DNA of 64,000 bases, from positions 1 to 64,000 of the forward strand of contig JAAVTG010000279.1 of NCBI GenBank assembly GCA_011947345.1, read 5' to 3'. The DNA comes from Phytophthora quininea (lineage: Eukaryota; Oomycota; Peronosporomycetes; Peronosporales; Peronosporaceae). The position numbers and the translations under genes are program-made. Shown here one piece after another: positions 53,516 to 64,000 of the stretch. Each line of letters begins with the position of its first letter. Position 1 is the first letter of the stretch. The notes under the pieces were generated by a model that saw only the letters and a program-made list of their open reading frames with translations, did not search any database and was not told the DNA's origin.

Positions 53516-55708
53516 GAGAGCGATGTAGTTGTAGTTCGTTCTCCTCGACTCGAAACAAGCATCGACAACGTCTGCATGGCAACAACTTTTCAACTGTATC
53601 CATCTCCAAATGGCTACAGCAGTACCGTACGAGACACAATAAAAGCGATCCAGCTTTGTGTGCACTTGGTGTGGCTTGAACGATTGGCTGCAAACTGCCG
53701 CGCTCGACTTGCTGGCTCTCATTTCAGAAGTTGCTCTCGTCGAGGAATCGTTTAGGAAGGAGCTGATGTCTATCCTGAGGGGCTGAATTTCACAATGATC
53801 GACAGCATACCCAAGTCCAGTACGCTGGCCTGATCCTTCCCACAAAGTCTCTCTTTATGTGCGTGTGCGTCCACCTGCCTGCAGTCAAATCTGCCACAGT
53901 TGTTGCGTCCTCCTCCATGGCCAACCATACTGCTATTGGCTGCAGATAACAAGCGGTTGTTCATGATAGGAACCCTTCGCAAACCTTCTCATGTTGCAAG
54001 GAGCCAATTACAGCCCACATGCCATCAAAACAGCACTGCATTTAGTAGTTCAACCTGTAGTGAAAGTAGTAGGAGTGAAGTTCTCGTGTTGCCAGCCAGC
54101 GGAGCTCGGCATTATCGTCAAAGAAGGCGTGTGCTTGCTTGACCCTGCTGGTCGACATCTTGGAGATCGTAAAGACTCCGTTCGTGGCCTGCAATTTGAG
54201 TGGGACTTGTTCGTCGGCGAGAGCAGCAGGCCGTGCCAACATGGATTCGGGCAATCCGGGTGGTCTAGCTGCTTGGACACGGTATCGACAAGGCTTTTGC
54301 GGAGGATGCGGACCAGACTGGCAAAACACAGCACCTGGGCCTTGACTGCCTGGGCAGGTGGTCAACCTCGCTTGCCGTCCACGCGTCCTCGCTCCCTATG
54401 AACCTGCTCCGCTATCGACGACGGCGCCAACCACGTGGTCGCGGTGTTTACGGTCGCCATGGTGCCGGTGCGCTGGACGTCAACTCAACTCAACTCAGCA
54501 GGCGCCACTTCAGCTCGCCAAGGGCGGGCCGGCTGTGCATGTGCGTGTTTGGCTGAGCTCGGCTCGCCAACGACAGCGCCGAGCGACAAAGGCTATGGCC
54601 CCGCGGCAACGCGGATGATTTTTGGCCTGGGCCCACGCTTGAGCCGCTGGCGTTGGTTCCTGTCATGTCGCCACGAGTGTCGACGAGCAGCTCGCCCGGC
54701 CGACGCACTGCAACGTGACCTGGGAATTCCTCATGTTCAACGCGGCGACGGGAAGCTCGCGGAATGGCTTCACTGCTCACCATGATGGTGATCCGGCGCC
54801 GATGGGCAAGTGGCTCTCTGAACGCGAACCGCAGCAGCAAACCACACCGCAAGGTGGCCGCCAAAAAGGAGTGGGGCTTCCTTCGTCGAAACGAAGGCCG
54901 CCGACACTCGGAGGAGATCCCCATCCAAGCTCGAAAGCAACAGCAAGTTGCAGGTCCCTTGCCAGCTGGCCGCCACCTATCGCATGTGGTTTTCCAAGCA
55001 GGACAGTCCTGCCGACATGCGGCCTCACTAAAACCTTCTCTCAAACTTGTGCTCTGGAAAATGTCCGCGTTCCATCGTGTGACCTCACCTCAAGAAAGCA
55101 GATTTACGTGTGCCCCCACCGAATCGGGTCGTGCGTGTTGCTGCTTGCTACGTCGCGCCGAGACTCTGCTTGGGACACGAATGACAGGCGTCCGCGGCGC
55201 TGCCAGTTTCGCCAGCTGGCGAATCTTTATGGGAAAACGCCCCAGCCTGCAGCTCGAAAGTAAAGTGTTCAATGGTAAATGCACTGCTGAACTTTGAGCT
55301 GGGGCGGTTGTCTGCGTTTTCGCGTGCCGAGCCTGATCCTTTGCCCGTCTTTTGTCGATTCCAGCCGAGCGGATGCGAGTGCCAAGAGAAGAAAAGAGGC
55401 TCGGCAAAGCTGCAGCAGCGCTCGCCCAACTTTTCAAGCTTTTTGTTGACTGTTGTTTTTCGTGTGGGGGTTCGCCCTGTCTGGGTTGGGGTGTGCCTGA
55501 AAGCGGCTGGTGCATACTGAACCGCACGCGAAACGTGTCAATCCGCAGCAGGCAGGAGGAGACTAAACCTCTGCTCGCTATCCCCAGTTCGGCTTTTGCC
55601 CCTCGTGCGAGAACAAGCCCCACCGGAAGGAAGGCTTTGCTCCCCTCTCACTCCATCAAAGTTGGAGTACATTTCGCTATATAACCCCCATCCCCCTTTA
55701 TCAATCTG
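53516..55708. other. No recognisable gene
   Basis: About 2.2 kb. Several ORFs of 100-185 codons occur on both strands, but none has a domain, a consistent splice pattern or a convincing composition. It marks the change from repeat-rich to compact gene space and should contain the promoter of the kinase gene near its right end. Confidence 0.5.
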
Positions 55709-57636
55709 ATGCCTCAAGTGGCCATGCTGTCGACGGCGTCCTCGACGCTCTCCGTGCAGGTGCATCCGAGTCTCAAGACCGTCTACGTGCGCATGAAGGA
55801 CCGGTCGGGCACCGTGGCGCTGGACGTAGGCGCCACCATGACGTCCCCCAAGGAGCTGATCGTGCGCTTCCACGAGCTGGCGTTCGGCAAGTCCTTCGCA
55901 GCGTTCGCAGCCAATTCGAGTCTATTGACGCGACGCTGTAACAAGGAGACGCCTGTAACAAGTCTCAAGGATTTGGAAGACCAAGAAGTGCTGGTCTACA
56001 AGCCCTGCGAAGAGCTGCGGACACTGGTGGAGCAAGGTTGCATCACCCCGTGCTATCGACCCATTCCCCTGTAGAAAGAAGCCCCACCAGCTCCCCGTTG
56101 GGACTCAAGAGAAAAGGACGCGCCAAGTCGGTCACCAACAATGTGGAGCGCATCCACCGGTACGCCTCGGACCTGGAGAAGATGGACGTGTCCCCCAAAG
56201 AGAAGGAGCTGATCGAAGACATGCTGATTGTCGGGGACGAGCAGGTCGTGGACGCCATGGAGCAGTTCGTCGTGCACCGCAACCCTGCGCTGGTGCGGAG
56301 GGTGCTGCACGGCCCTGCCGCCAAACGGAAGAATGCGGCGCTCGAGAACTTGTCGAGGAACTTCTCCACGTTGGACGTGCACTCGCCAGCAGTGCACATG
56401 GTCGACGACTTCAGCGACCCGTTCCTCGTGGGAGGACAGAACCCGTTCGTAGCTGCAGCACATGCAACGCCCCCAGTGATGATGAATGTGGATGGGTTTC
56501 AAGACTCCACAGCGGATGCAGGAGGTCGACCGTCGCTGTTGTTCGATGGGGACGCGCTGTCGACTCCTGCGCCAGTGTTCCTGCAGTCCATCAAGGAGAA
56601 GGTGACGCCTCCAGCAGGCCAGTCGGCGAGGATGTCGCTGTCGCTTGGCGCCGACTTGGACCCGAGCTTGAACGCTCGCACTCCCACTCAGCTGTTCTCG
56701 ATTGCCACACTGTTAGAAGATGTTCCTGTGGCGCGCGATTTCCATGACAAGTACACCGTCAGCACGGCGCTAGGCTCTGGCAAATACTCGGTTGTCAAGC
56801 GATGCACAAAGAAGGCGACGGGCGAACAGTTTGCCGTCAAGATCATCGACAAGCGGCAGATGATCGAGGTGCGGTTCCTCAAGCGCGAACTAGAGATCAT
56901 GTATGCGCTACGACACGATGGCGTGGTGCGTTTGCTTGAGCTGTTCGAGAACAACGACAGTCTGTTCCTCGTGATGGAGCTTTGCGGACAAGAGCTATTC
57001 GAGTTTATCGACCGGAACGGGCCGCTGCCAGAGTCCACCACTCGCCCTCTTATCCGCAAACTCGTGCGTACCGTCGCGTACTTGCACGCTCAATGCATTG
57101 TGCACCGCGACATTAAGCCGGAGAACATTCTGCTGCCCACAGACAACCAGGACTTGAGCGACATCAAGCTGTCGGACTTTGGCATTGCGCGTAAACTTGA
57201 TGGCCACGGCCACGACAATGTACTGACACCCCACGAGAGCCTCTCGGAGGTGGCGAATCTGCACGACGCGCCGCCAGGATCGGGATCGGCAGGCATGCCC
57301 AACTTGGCTTTAGACGGCGTTCGCAATCGCATGGCACGAGCTCACACCAAATGCGGGACGCGCGACTACATCGCGCCAGAGGTGATGAGCGGCAAGGGAT
57401 ACGGCACGGAGGCGGATTTGTGGAGCGTGGGCGTGGTGACGTATGTGCTGGCAAGTGGCTGCGCGCCAGTGTTCCTGCCCACAGCGGAAGGAGTGAAGAA
57501 GGTCTTCTTCTCGGACGACTGCTGGAGCGGCGCGTCCGATGACTTGAAGCGCTTTATTGAGGCTCTACTGGTGCGCGACCCGGAGAAGCGCATTACGGCC
57601 GCCGATGCGTTGGAACATTCGTGGCTCAAGGAGTAG
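55709..57636 (+). CDS. CaMK-type serine/threonine protein kinase
   Basis: ATG 55709 opens a ~109-residue N-terminal part (VYVRMKDRSGTVALDVG, SLKDLEDQEVLVYKPCEEL) that may be a ubiquitin-like or doublecortin-like domain. It joins the kinase frame through a possible 38-bp GT-AG intron at 56037-56074, or a frameshift. The kinase domain (about 56750-57633) has Gly-loop ALGSGKYSVVK, Lys in FAVKIID, HRDIKPEN, DFG in LSDFGIARK and APE in YIAPEVMS, so it should be active. The activation segment carries an extra ~45 residues, Gly/Ser/Asn rich, between DFG and TKCGTRDYIAPE. It is convergent with the next gene. Confidence 0.85.
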
Positions 57637-57772
57637 AGCGAAGAGGATTGAAGAGCCGACGAGATAGGTAGCATAGCTTTTTATCAAGACTGAACCAAAA
57701 TACTATTGTATCAATGCCACTGTGTCATCTCCAACAGCACCTCGTTTCCTGTCGCTCTTAAACAACCAACGT

Positions 57773-58372
57773 CTACTGGTTCTCGTCGACCTCAAAGTCC
57801 TCCTCGATGTACTTGTCGTCGTCGAACTCCTTGATAAGCTCGGGCGTGGCCTGCACGAGCTCCACGGTGGCGGGGTTGTCGCACAGGTTGAAGAACTCGA
57901 GGCTGCCTTCAGTGGCCGGGATCACCAGCACGTCGTGGCCATCGGGGCCAGCCACGATGCCCTCGCTCGTGTACGGCACCTTCTCCTGCTTGAGGTAGCT
58001 CTCCACCTCGTTGAGCTTGTCCACCCAGAGACTGACGAAGTTGGGGGCGTTGAAGCGGTTGCGCAGCACGCGGTTCTTGTTCTTCTGGTCGGATTCGAGA
58101 CGCGTGGGGTAGTCCCAGTCCTGCACCTCGACGTCACGGACGCCAACGACGCGGAATGGCCGAGAATTAGCGTCCTAAAGTAGCAGAGCAACAAGGTGTC
58201 AATGACTGGGATCCGTAACTACATCCTTCTCTATTGGGAACAGACGTACATCTTCGTCCTGCTCGAAGTGGATGGGGCGCAGCACGGAGCGGGAGGCCGG
58301 CGCGTGCTTGGAGAAGCAGCGAGACGCCTGCGGGCGCAGAGCGCGAGAGCTGAGAGCAACGCGGCGCAGCAT
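57773..58372 (-). CDS. Probable mitochondrial protein of unknown function (183 aa)
   Basis: Exons 58372-58223 and 58174-57773 are separated by a 48-bp GT-AG intron. The N-terminus MLRRVALSSRALRPQASRCF is Arg/Ser rich without acids, typical of a matrix-targeting presequence. The rest is soluble and acidic (DWDYPTRLESDQKNKNRVL, FVSLWVDKLNEVESYLKQ, ending DKYIEEDFEVDENQ). I do not recognise the family. It is divergent from THOC5 across 131 bp and convergent with the kinase gene. Confidence 0.75.
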
Positions 58373-58503
58373 GGCAGCAATTGTGCGGTGAGGAATGGTA
58401 GGCGTTAGAGCCAAGAACAGTGCATGTATTGCTCAAGATTAACGTAATGTAATGATAGCGGAGTTTGGGGTTACACTTGGTGGAGGTTATAATCCAATTG
58501 GCG

Positions 58504-60843
58504 ATGGCGGACGAAGGGGAAGCGCTCAAGCAGCTAACGCGCGCATGCTCGGCGCTGCGCGAGGAGATGCAGGCTCTGTACGAGCAGCGCGGACGACACA
58601 GTGATGAGGCGCGACTGAAGCAGCGGCGCTGGAAGGTTTTGCTGCTGCTGGGCGCCATGAAGAGAGGGCTGCGCGAGACCTTCCTGGAGGCGGATACGCG
58701 GCGTAACCTCGTGCAGCAGCAGAAGGACGTGGCCGAGACGCACCAACTGCAGCTGCAGAACTTGCTGTACGAGAAGGACCACTTGCTGCGGGAGATCCGC
58801 CGCTGCAGAGGCTTCAGCACCAAGGAGATGGACAAGATCGAGTTCGCCAGTGGAGACATCCCCATTAAGGTGGACCAAGACATCCACAGACAGCATCTGG
58901 ACCAGCTTACAGAAGAGTTACATGCCAGGAAGAGGTCTGTAACCCTACTGTAACTTGGGCGATTTCTTACTGACAAGGGCGTTGACATGATACGTAGACT
59001 GCAGACAGAGCTCAAGGAGATTAAGCTAAAGATCGCCAAGGTGGAGGATGCCACGGAGACCAAGCAGGCATTCTTGAACACACTTCCAGAGCATCTGGCG
59101 GGTATTGAAGCGGCTACTACAGGACTGCAAAAGTATATGGGCGAGCCAGTGACTGCACAACGCAGCAGACAACATGCTGCAGGAGCGGAGCTTGCAACGC
59201 CCTTGTACGCGCTGTACTGTGAGGTGGACGCGTATCAGACTGCTAGTGGCGAAGCTGGCAACCAATTAAAGCTGGAGATTGTCGATTCAGTGGGAGTCAA
59301 AACGGGAAGTGCGTACAGGAAGCGAGGGTTCCCTTCAGCCTTGAATCGGCGTGAGCCATCGCCGTCTGTGAAGAAACTAAAGGCACCGTCGCGCTCGCCA
59401 TCCGCCAATGCTAATGCCAATGGAGCTACCCCCAGCCGTGCACCGTCGCGCTCTCCTTCGGTGAAGCGTGGGACGGAGAAGGCTGCGAACGAACCCGAGA
59501 GTGGAGAGATCGTGGTGGCTGCCCACACGGCGGAGAAGCTGCTTGAGCTTCGTCCACATGCCACTCCACCACACGAGGATGATTCAAAGGAAGCTCGGAA
59601 ACAAAGCATGATCAGCATGAAGAGGGCGAAGAAAACGATGCTGTGACTGCTCTAGTGTCTGAACAAAATCTATGGAAGCCTCATGCGAAGGCTCTGCAGT
59701 TGTCGGTGTCTGTTGCAGCTTCTTTGGATGCTGGTAAAGCAGGAGAAGCAGCAAAGAGCGTATCCGGAACATTCACCATCATGTTCCAGTACTTCCCAGT
59801 GGCAAAGGTTGTGACTGCCGAGGTGGTGAAGACAGTCCCTGCCGCTTACAATCACGTCGGTCACCAGAGGAGTAATATCCTGATGAATCTGTTCCCTGGA
59901 GATGACGGTCTCACAGTTCCCCAGTTGGCGATTAACTACGCCTTCCAAGAGAATGGCAGCGAAGTGGAATTCCCTGCAAATGCTACATGCCGACCGTACT
60001 ACTGGGCGCAATGGATTTGTGGCTTGGATCCATTGAAGCGCCCAGGTGCGGTGGATGACAATGCCGACCAACCTCGTCGCCCAGAGCCGTCCGTCCGCAA
60101 TGTAATGAACCAACTTGTGAAGCGCTTTGTCGCCACGGCAGTGCTCAAGAAGCACTTGGACCAATTGACCAAATCCGCTTCATCGCATCGGTCAGGAGAC
60201 GATGGCTCACACTTTGTGCATCCGCTTGCACGCCATCTCTTCCCACATGACGTGAAAACGGTTCTCGAGGAGTGGAAGGAGATACCTGCACCTGCGCAGG
60301 ACGTGTTCCAGCTCTTCAAAGAGCGTGCTGCTCCTTCAGCAACTTCGCGAGCTCAGTTCCACGTCCCAACAACTGGTTGTCGCTACTATCGAGCGAGTTT
60401 TAAAAACGGCAATGCTGCCGTCTCCGCTATCGTCGAGATCGCTCCCGAGTACCCAGTGCGAGCACCTCGCTTCTTGTTCCAGCCACGCACAGCAACAAAC
60501 ACCAAAGCGCTGGATAAGGACCAGCTCCCCGTGTATGAAAACCAGCTAAAGGTTCGTACTGCCTGCTTCATGATCTCCTTGCCAATTGACTAATAACTTT
60601 TGGTCATTAACAGGAGGTGGAGGTCGAAGTGAATGCTTACTTCGACGAGTTGGTCCCCAAGGGCAGCGAGAACTTTTGCTTCTCCACCAACTTCGCAAGA
60701 TCGAACTGTGCTTCGACGTGCTTTGCAATGGCGCCGATGGTGAGGGCGATGTCTCGCTCTGCTTCGGTCGCGAACGTCGCGGCAAAGACCGTCGTCATGC
60801 TCTGGTCATGGACACTGCGGCCAAGGAACTCCGTCATCGGTAG
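58504..60843 (+). CDS. THOC5: THO complex subunit 5 homologue
   Basis: THOC5 acts in the THO/TREX complex that couples transcription to mRNA export in the nucleus. Exon 1 (58504-58934) is coiled, with the family signature NLLYEKDHLLREIRRCRGF. An intron at 58935-58997 leads to exon 2 with LYALYCEVDAYQTASG, a Ser/Arg-rich stretch (SPSVKKLKAPSRSPSANANA), and the C-terminal domain (about 59643-60550, FTIMFQYFPVAKVVTAEVV). A last intron near 60550-60613 leads to the end at 60843. Frame breaks near 59600 and at 60673 (one C short) are best read as indels. It lies in compact gene space, convergent with SSNA1. Confidence 0.85.
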
Positions 60844-60925
60844 TCGCTCGAACCTGGGAATTCAAAGCTGTTGTGGATCAAGTAGTGTATGTTATGTTAT
60901 TGTGTGGGATGCTACAGCGTTCTGC

Positions 60926-61261
60926 CTACGACGACGTCTGCTTCTTCTTGGTGAGCTGCACCGTCTCCCGTTTCAGCACGTGCAGCAGCGTCTGCGAGCT
61001 CTCGAGGATCTTCATGTAGGCGGCCTCCGTCTCCTGGATGGTGCGGTCGTACTCGTTGCGCGCCTGCGTCTTCCTGGCCAGCGCCTCGTTGATCTTGCTA
61101 AGCCGGTCCGTGAGGATGGTCAGGTCCTTCTGGATCTTGGCCTTCTCCTCCTCCTCCTTGAGCATGGCCCGATTCACCTCCTCGCGCTTCTCCCGCAGGT
61201 CCTCGATGCACTTGACCAGCTCATTGTTGTAGTTCTGCAGCGTCGCGCCTTGCTGAGCCAT
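60926..61261 (-). CDS. SSNA1: SSNA1/NA14/DIP13 homologue (111 aa)
   Basis: Single-exon coiled-coil protein from ATG 61261 ([20 protein letters not shown]). It keeps the family's signatures [20 protein letters not shown] and [18 protein letters not shown]. Human SSNA1 is 119 aa, so this is full length. The family self-assembles into fibrils, binds and branches microtubules and localises to basal bodies and flagella. Its presence fits an organism with flagellated zoospores. The upstream in-frame Met at 61324 is less likely, because conservation starts at MAQQG. It is divergent from the BRCT gene. Confidence 0.95.
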   Translation of the reverse strand: MAQQGATLQNYNNELVKCIEDLREKREEVNRAMLKEEEEKAKIQKDLTILTDRLSKINEALARKTQARNEYDRTIQETEAAYMKILESSQTLLHVLKRETVQLTKKKQTSS

Positions 61262-61553
61262 GGTCTCTAGCGGGACAGCAAGAGGAGGAGTAAGGCGATT
61301 GCTCCATTGCGTCGTTTCGCGCAAGTATTTTTAGCATGTGGCCCTACTTAAAAAAAAATGCGTGTATCGAAATGATCGCGCGTAGGATACAATCATCTTC
61401 GTTTCAGTATATCATTTGCAACTTGCAACTATCATTTCGATGTGTAGAAATGGCAAAAGACGACCATTCTTTAAGACTCCATAGTTAATTACCTCTGTTA
61501 AAGAAATTGTATCCCTCTCTAACTGAGAATAGACAAAACGGCGACCAAAAGCT

Positions 61554-63777
61554 ATGGGCAGTCGGGAGAAGCTGTTCAAGGGGCTCTGCTTGTGCTCTAC
61601 CGGGCTGGAGCCGCCCGTCAAGGTGCGCACCTTGTAGATTTGCGCCTTGGCTACCATTTAAGTCTAATATCATAGCTCCAACCGCTTTGCTACCTTCTCT
61701 ACGTTAGGAACAAGTGCGGAAGATCGTATCGGCCTGCGGTGGGGACTTCCAGGACGATTTCGACCCTTCCGTGGCCACTCACTTGATCGCGGAGGCTGTG
61801 GGTTCTCAGAAGCACAGTGTACGATTTAATTTCAAGCATTTTTGTAAAATATTGTCGCCATTAACTTTTATTTACCATATCCAAGACTGCAGTAGCCATG
61901 GAGCTACCCGTGGCGACACCTCGCTGGGTGTTTGAGAGCTACAGGACCCAGCAATTATTAGACGTGAAGGACTTCAAGCTCGGACTGCTGGAAGGACTCG
62001 TGATTTGCACAACTGGGCTGCCAATGGAGGAGAAGGAGAGTGTGGCGGAGCTGGTGACTGCTAACGGAGCTCAATATGAGCCGCAGCTCGAGTCTGGATA
62101 CACGACACTACTCATTGCGCCTGTGAGAAAGGTTTTAGCCGAAATGTTGGAATTTATATGATATTTAACTGTTTGTTGTTGTAGAGACCGGAAGGTGCGA
62201 AATATGAAGCTGCAATGGCCCATCAGATCCCGGTGGTGCATGTCACGTGGTTGTACGCTTGCTTAGAGAAGCAAGTGCTGGAGGAAGTGGAGGATTATGC
62301 GTTACTGCCAGAAGTGGAGGAAGCGAATCAGCAGCCGACGCAGATTGCTGCCAAACTGCAAAAGACGCGCAGGAAGTTGTTGCTGCGTTGCCTCAGATCG
62401 TAAAAAGTATCGACGTGGTCAACGACAGCAGGAAGAAACAACAGACATGACTGATCACAGCTATGAACTTGACGAAGAGAGCGACGACGAGTGGATGGAC
62501 CTATTTGACGGCTGTGTGCTGCATTTACTAGGTTTCTCGCCCCAAATGAAGACCCAGTTGCAGCGACTGATACGCACTGGCATGGGGACAATTTACGATA
62601 CGATGGTAGTTGGCCATGTGACGCATGTGGTTGTAAGTGCATCGTTGGTAGATCGGCAGACGTTAGAAAATATCCGTTCGCGAGTCATGAATGCTGGCGA
62701 AGTGCACTTTGTGTCTGCTCAGTGGCTCTTGGACTGCTTACGATGTCAACATCTCGAGCCCGAGGAGCTGTACCCAGTCGAATTTGATGTTCATGCCCCA
62801 GAGACTATGACAACTAACGATGTACCTTCGTTCAAAGATGTTAGTGCTCCCAGACGTCCCATTGAGCCCGTGCAGCTCGATCAGGAGCAGCAAAGTACGT
62901 CGCTTCTGTCAGAAGACTTGTTACTGAATGCCGATGGAGAGAGTGTGATGAATGAAGTGAAGACGCCCGGAACGAAGAAGAGGAAGACCAAACTCTTTGA
63001 AGATGACGCATTTTTGCTGCTCTGTCGTGATCCTGACGACAAATACCTCATAGCGCCGATGCTGAGGCGTCTTCGAAAATGTAGTGGTAGCACGGAAGCC
63101 CTTGCGCTTCAAGCAAATGACTTCCTCCATGTCGACCCGGACCAATTCGCCTTCGTGACGTACGCAGTGATGTGTTGCGGCGCAGCTGTGGATGAACAGG
63201 CCGCGTTGGCCATGCAGCAGCAAATTCACGAAAAGCAGCTTGACCAGAATGAGGATGACCATGAACCCGAATCGAGACCTCACAAACGAGCGCGCCACAA
63301 TGTAAAGCCTCGACGACGACTGCTGCGATTTGTGTCGGACTTGTGGATAAATTGCTGCCTTACCGATGGCAGCAGGCTACCGTACGATTCACACGAGCTT
63401 TTCGCAACCACAGTGCAATGCCCTCGTCCTCTTTTCAAAGCAGCATTGCCTATGCCTTCTTTTCGAGACGTAGTTGCTAGTACGACCATCTATACGGACC
63501 AGGACCGTCTGGTAACAATTGAGCTTTTGAAGCTTGCTGGAGCGAAAGTGACGAATAATTTGACCAAACGCAACACACATTTGGTCTGCAAAGAGGCTTA
63601 TGGTATGAAGTATTCCAAGGCGATGGAGTGGGGTTACGCATTGTGTCGGCACGCTGGGTTGTTGATAGTCTAGTCTGCGGAGAACGGCTCGACGAAGCTG
63701 ACCTTGCATTCCGACCTGCCAGTCCTGGTGGAGCCTCTAGACCAGTATCTTCTCTAAGCCAGGAAACCACATCCTAA
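61554..63777 (+). CDS. Multi-BRCT DNA-damage/replication scaffold, TopBP1/Dpb11-like
   Basis: Starts at ATG 61554 (MGSREKLFKGLCLCSTGLE, first BRCT strand), with introns 61623-61707, about 61817-61892 and about 62126-62184. BRCT units: 1 (GGDFQDDFDPSVATHLIAEA, PRWVFESY), 2 (LVICTTGLPMEEKESVAELV, VTWLYACLEK), 3 (LHLLGFSPQMKTQLQRLIRT, SAQWLLDCLRC) and 4 (LLKLAGAKVTNNLTKRNTHL, SARWVVDSLVCGE). Such proteins bind phosphopeptides in replication initiation and checkpoint signalling. Frames disagree near 62340-62440 and at the G run 63630-63633, where one more G would join EWG to RIVSARW. The stop at 63775-63777 assumes that correction. TopBP1 versus another BRCT protein is unsettled. Confidence 0.78.
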
Positions 63778-63851
63778 AGACGAGCGAGAAGTCAGGGGAG
63801 AATCGCTTTTCATTCGAATTGGCACTAACTTCCACGTGGTTGATTTGGTTG

Positions 63852-64000
63852 TTAAGGAGTTTCGAGAATCACCCCATAGTCGTCGTTCATGCAGTCTTCT
63901 ATGGTTGGCACTTGACGATTATATCTCACGTAGAGAGCAACCGCGGCAACAATCGCGACGGCTCCGGCTACAGCAATAGTGATGGCAGCCCATGTCACAT
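63852..64000 (-). CDS. C-terminus of a single-pass membrane protein (partial)
   Basis: The minus-strand frame entering from the right edge encodes a ~22-residue hydrophobic helix (ITIAVAGAVAIVAAVALYV), then RYNRQVPTIEDCMNDDYGV and a stop at 63852. The basic residues after the helix suggest the short tail is cytosolic. The rest of the gene is outside the window. Confidence 0.55.
   Translation of the reverse strand, partial: VTWAAITIAVAGAVAIVAAVALYVRYNRQVPTIEDCMNDDYGVILETP

Noticed and set aside
54490..55623. Several 100-180 codon ORFs on both strands
   Set aside because: They overlap one another, lack domains and conserved splice sites, and look like chance open frames in GC-rich DNA.
1..64000. 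tRNA, rRNA or other structured RNA genes
   Set aside because: I scanned by eye for tRNA arms and rRNA-like blocks and saw none; a tRNAscan/Infernal run would be decisive.

Overview
The window reads as nuclear DNA of an oomycete, most likely Phytophthora or a close relative. The evidence is short GT-AG introns, Ty3/gypsy chromoviruses with chromodomains, Ty1/copia, hAT and pogo elements, a secreted copper-only superoxide-dismutase-like protein with low-complexity tails, a Cys/His-repeat protein of the kind often labelled WRKY19-like in oomycetes, and a flagellar-apparatus protein (SSNA1). The assignment rests on gene content, not on a database match.

Layout. (1) 1-9 kb is a large inverted repeat (arms 1-4314 and 5549-8180). 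Each arm carries a NUP98-type nucleoporin and one member of an unfamiliar gene family; a pogo-like transposon sits in the left arm only. (2) 9.3-14.8 kb is a chromovirus, Gypsy-A, on the minus strand. (3) 14.9-27 kb holds three more family members. One is split by a copia element, which is itself split by a hAT element. (4) 27-28.7 kb is the Cys/His-repeat gene. (5) 28.7-51.9 kb is a tandem array of a ~3.5 kb unit (unknown ORF, copper-only SOD-like gene, arrestin-like gene) that ends in a fold-back palindrome. A second gypsy element, Gypsy-B, appears at one site in three states: full length, solo LTR and empty. A second Gypsy-A copy lies in the palindrome centre. (6) 52-53.5 kb has two more family members. 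(7) 55.7-64 kb is compact housekeeping sequence: a CaMK-like kinase, a mitochondrial-type protein, THOC5, SSNA1, a multi-BRCT protein and the end of a membrane protein.

The most unusual content is the gene family, with seven copies between 1.9 and 53.5 kb. A beta-rich head domain is encoded by three exons with conserved junctions. It is followed by a coiled coil and then, in most copies, a C-terminal jelly-roll-like domain resembling C1q/TNF. The head plus coil resembles the XRCC4/SAS-6/CCDC61 superfamily. Only copy C (15992-17093) and the head-only copy E (52145-52639) have clean reading frames.

Many reading frames are broken by one base, often in a short homopolymer and often in only one of several near-identical copies. 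I suspect residual long-read indels behind part of this, so calls of pseudogene based on single frameshifts are tentative.
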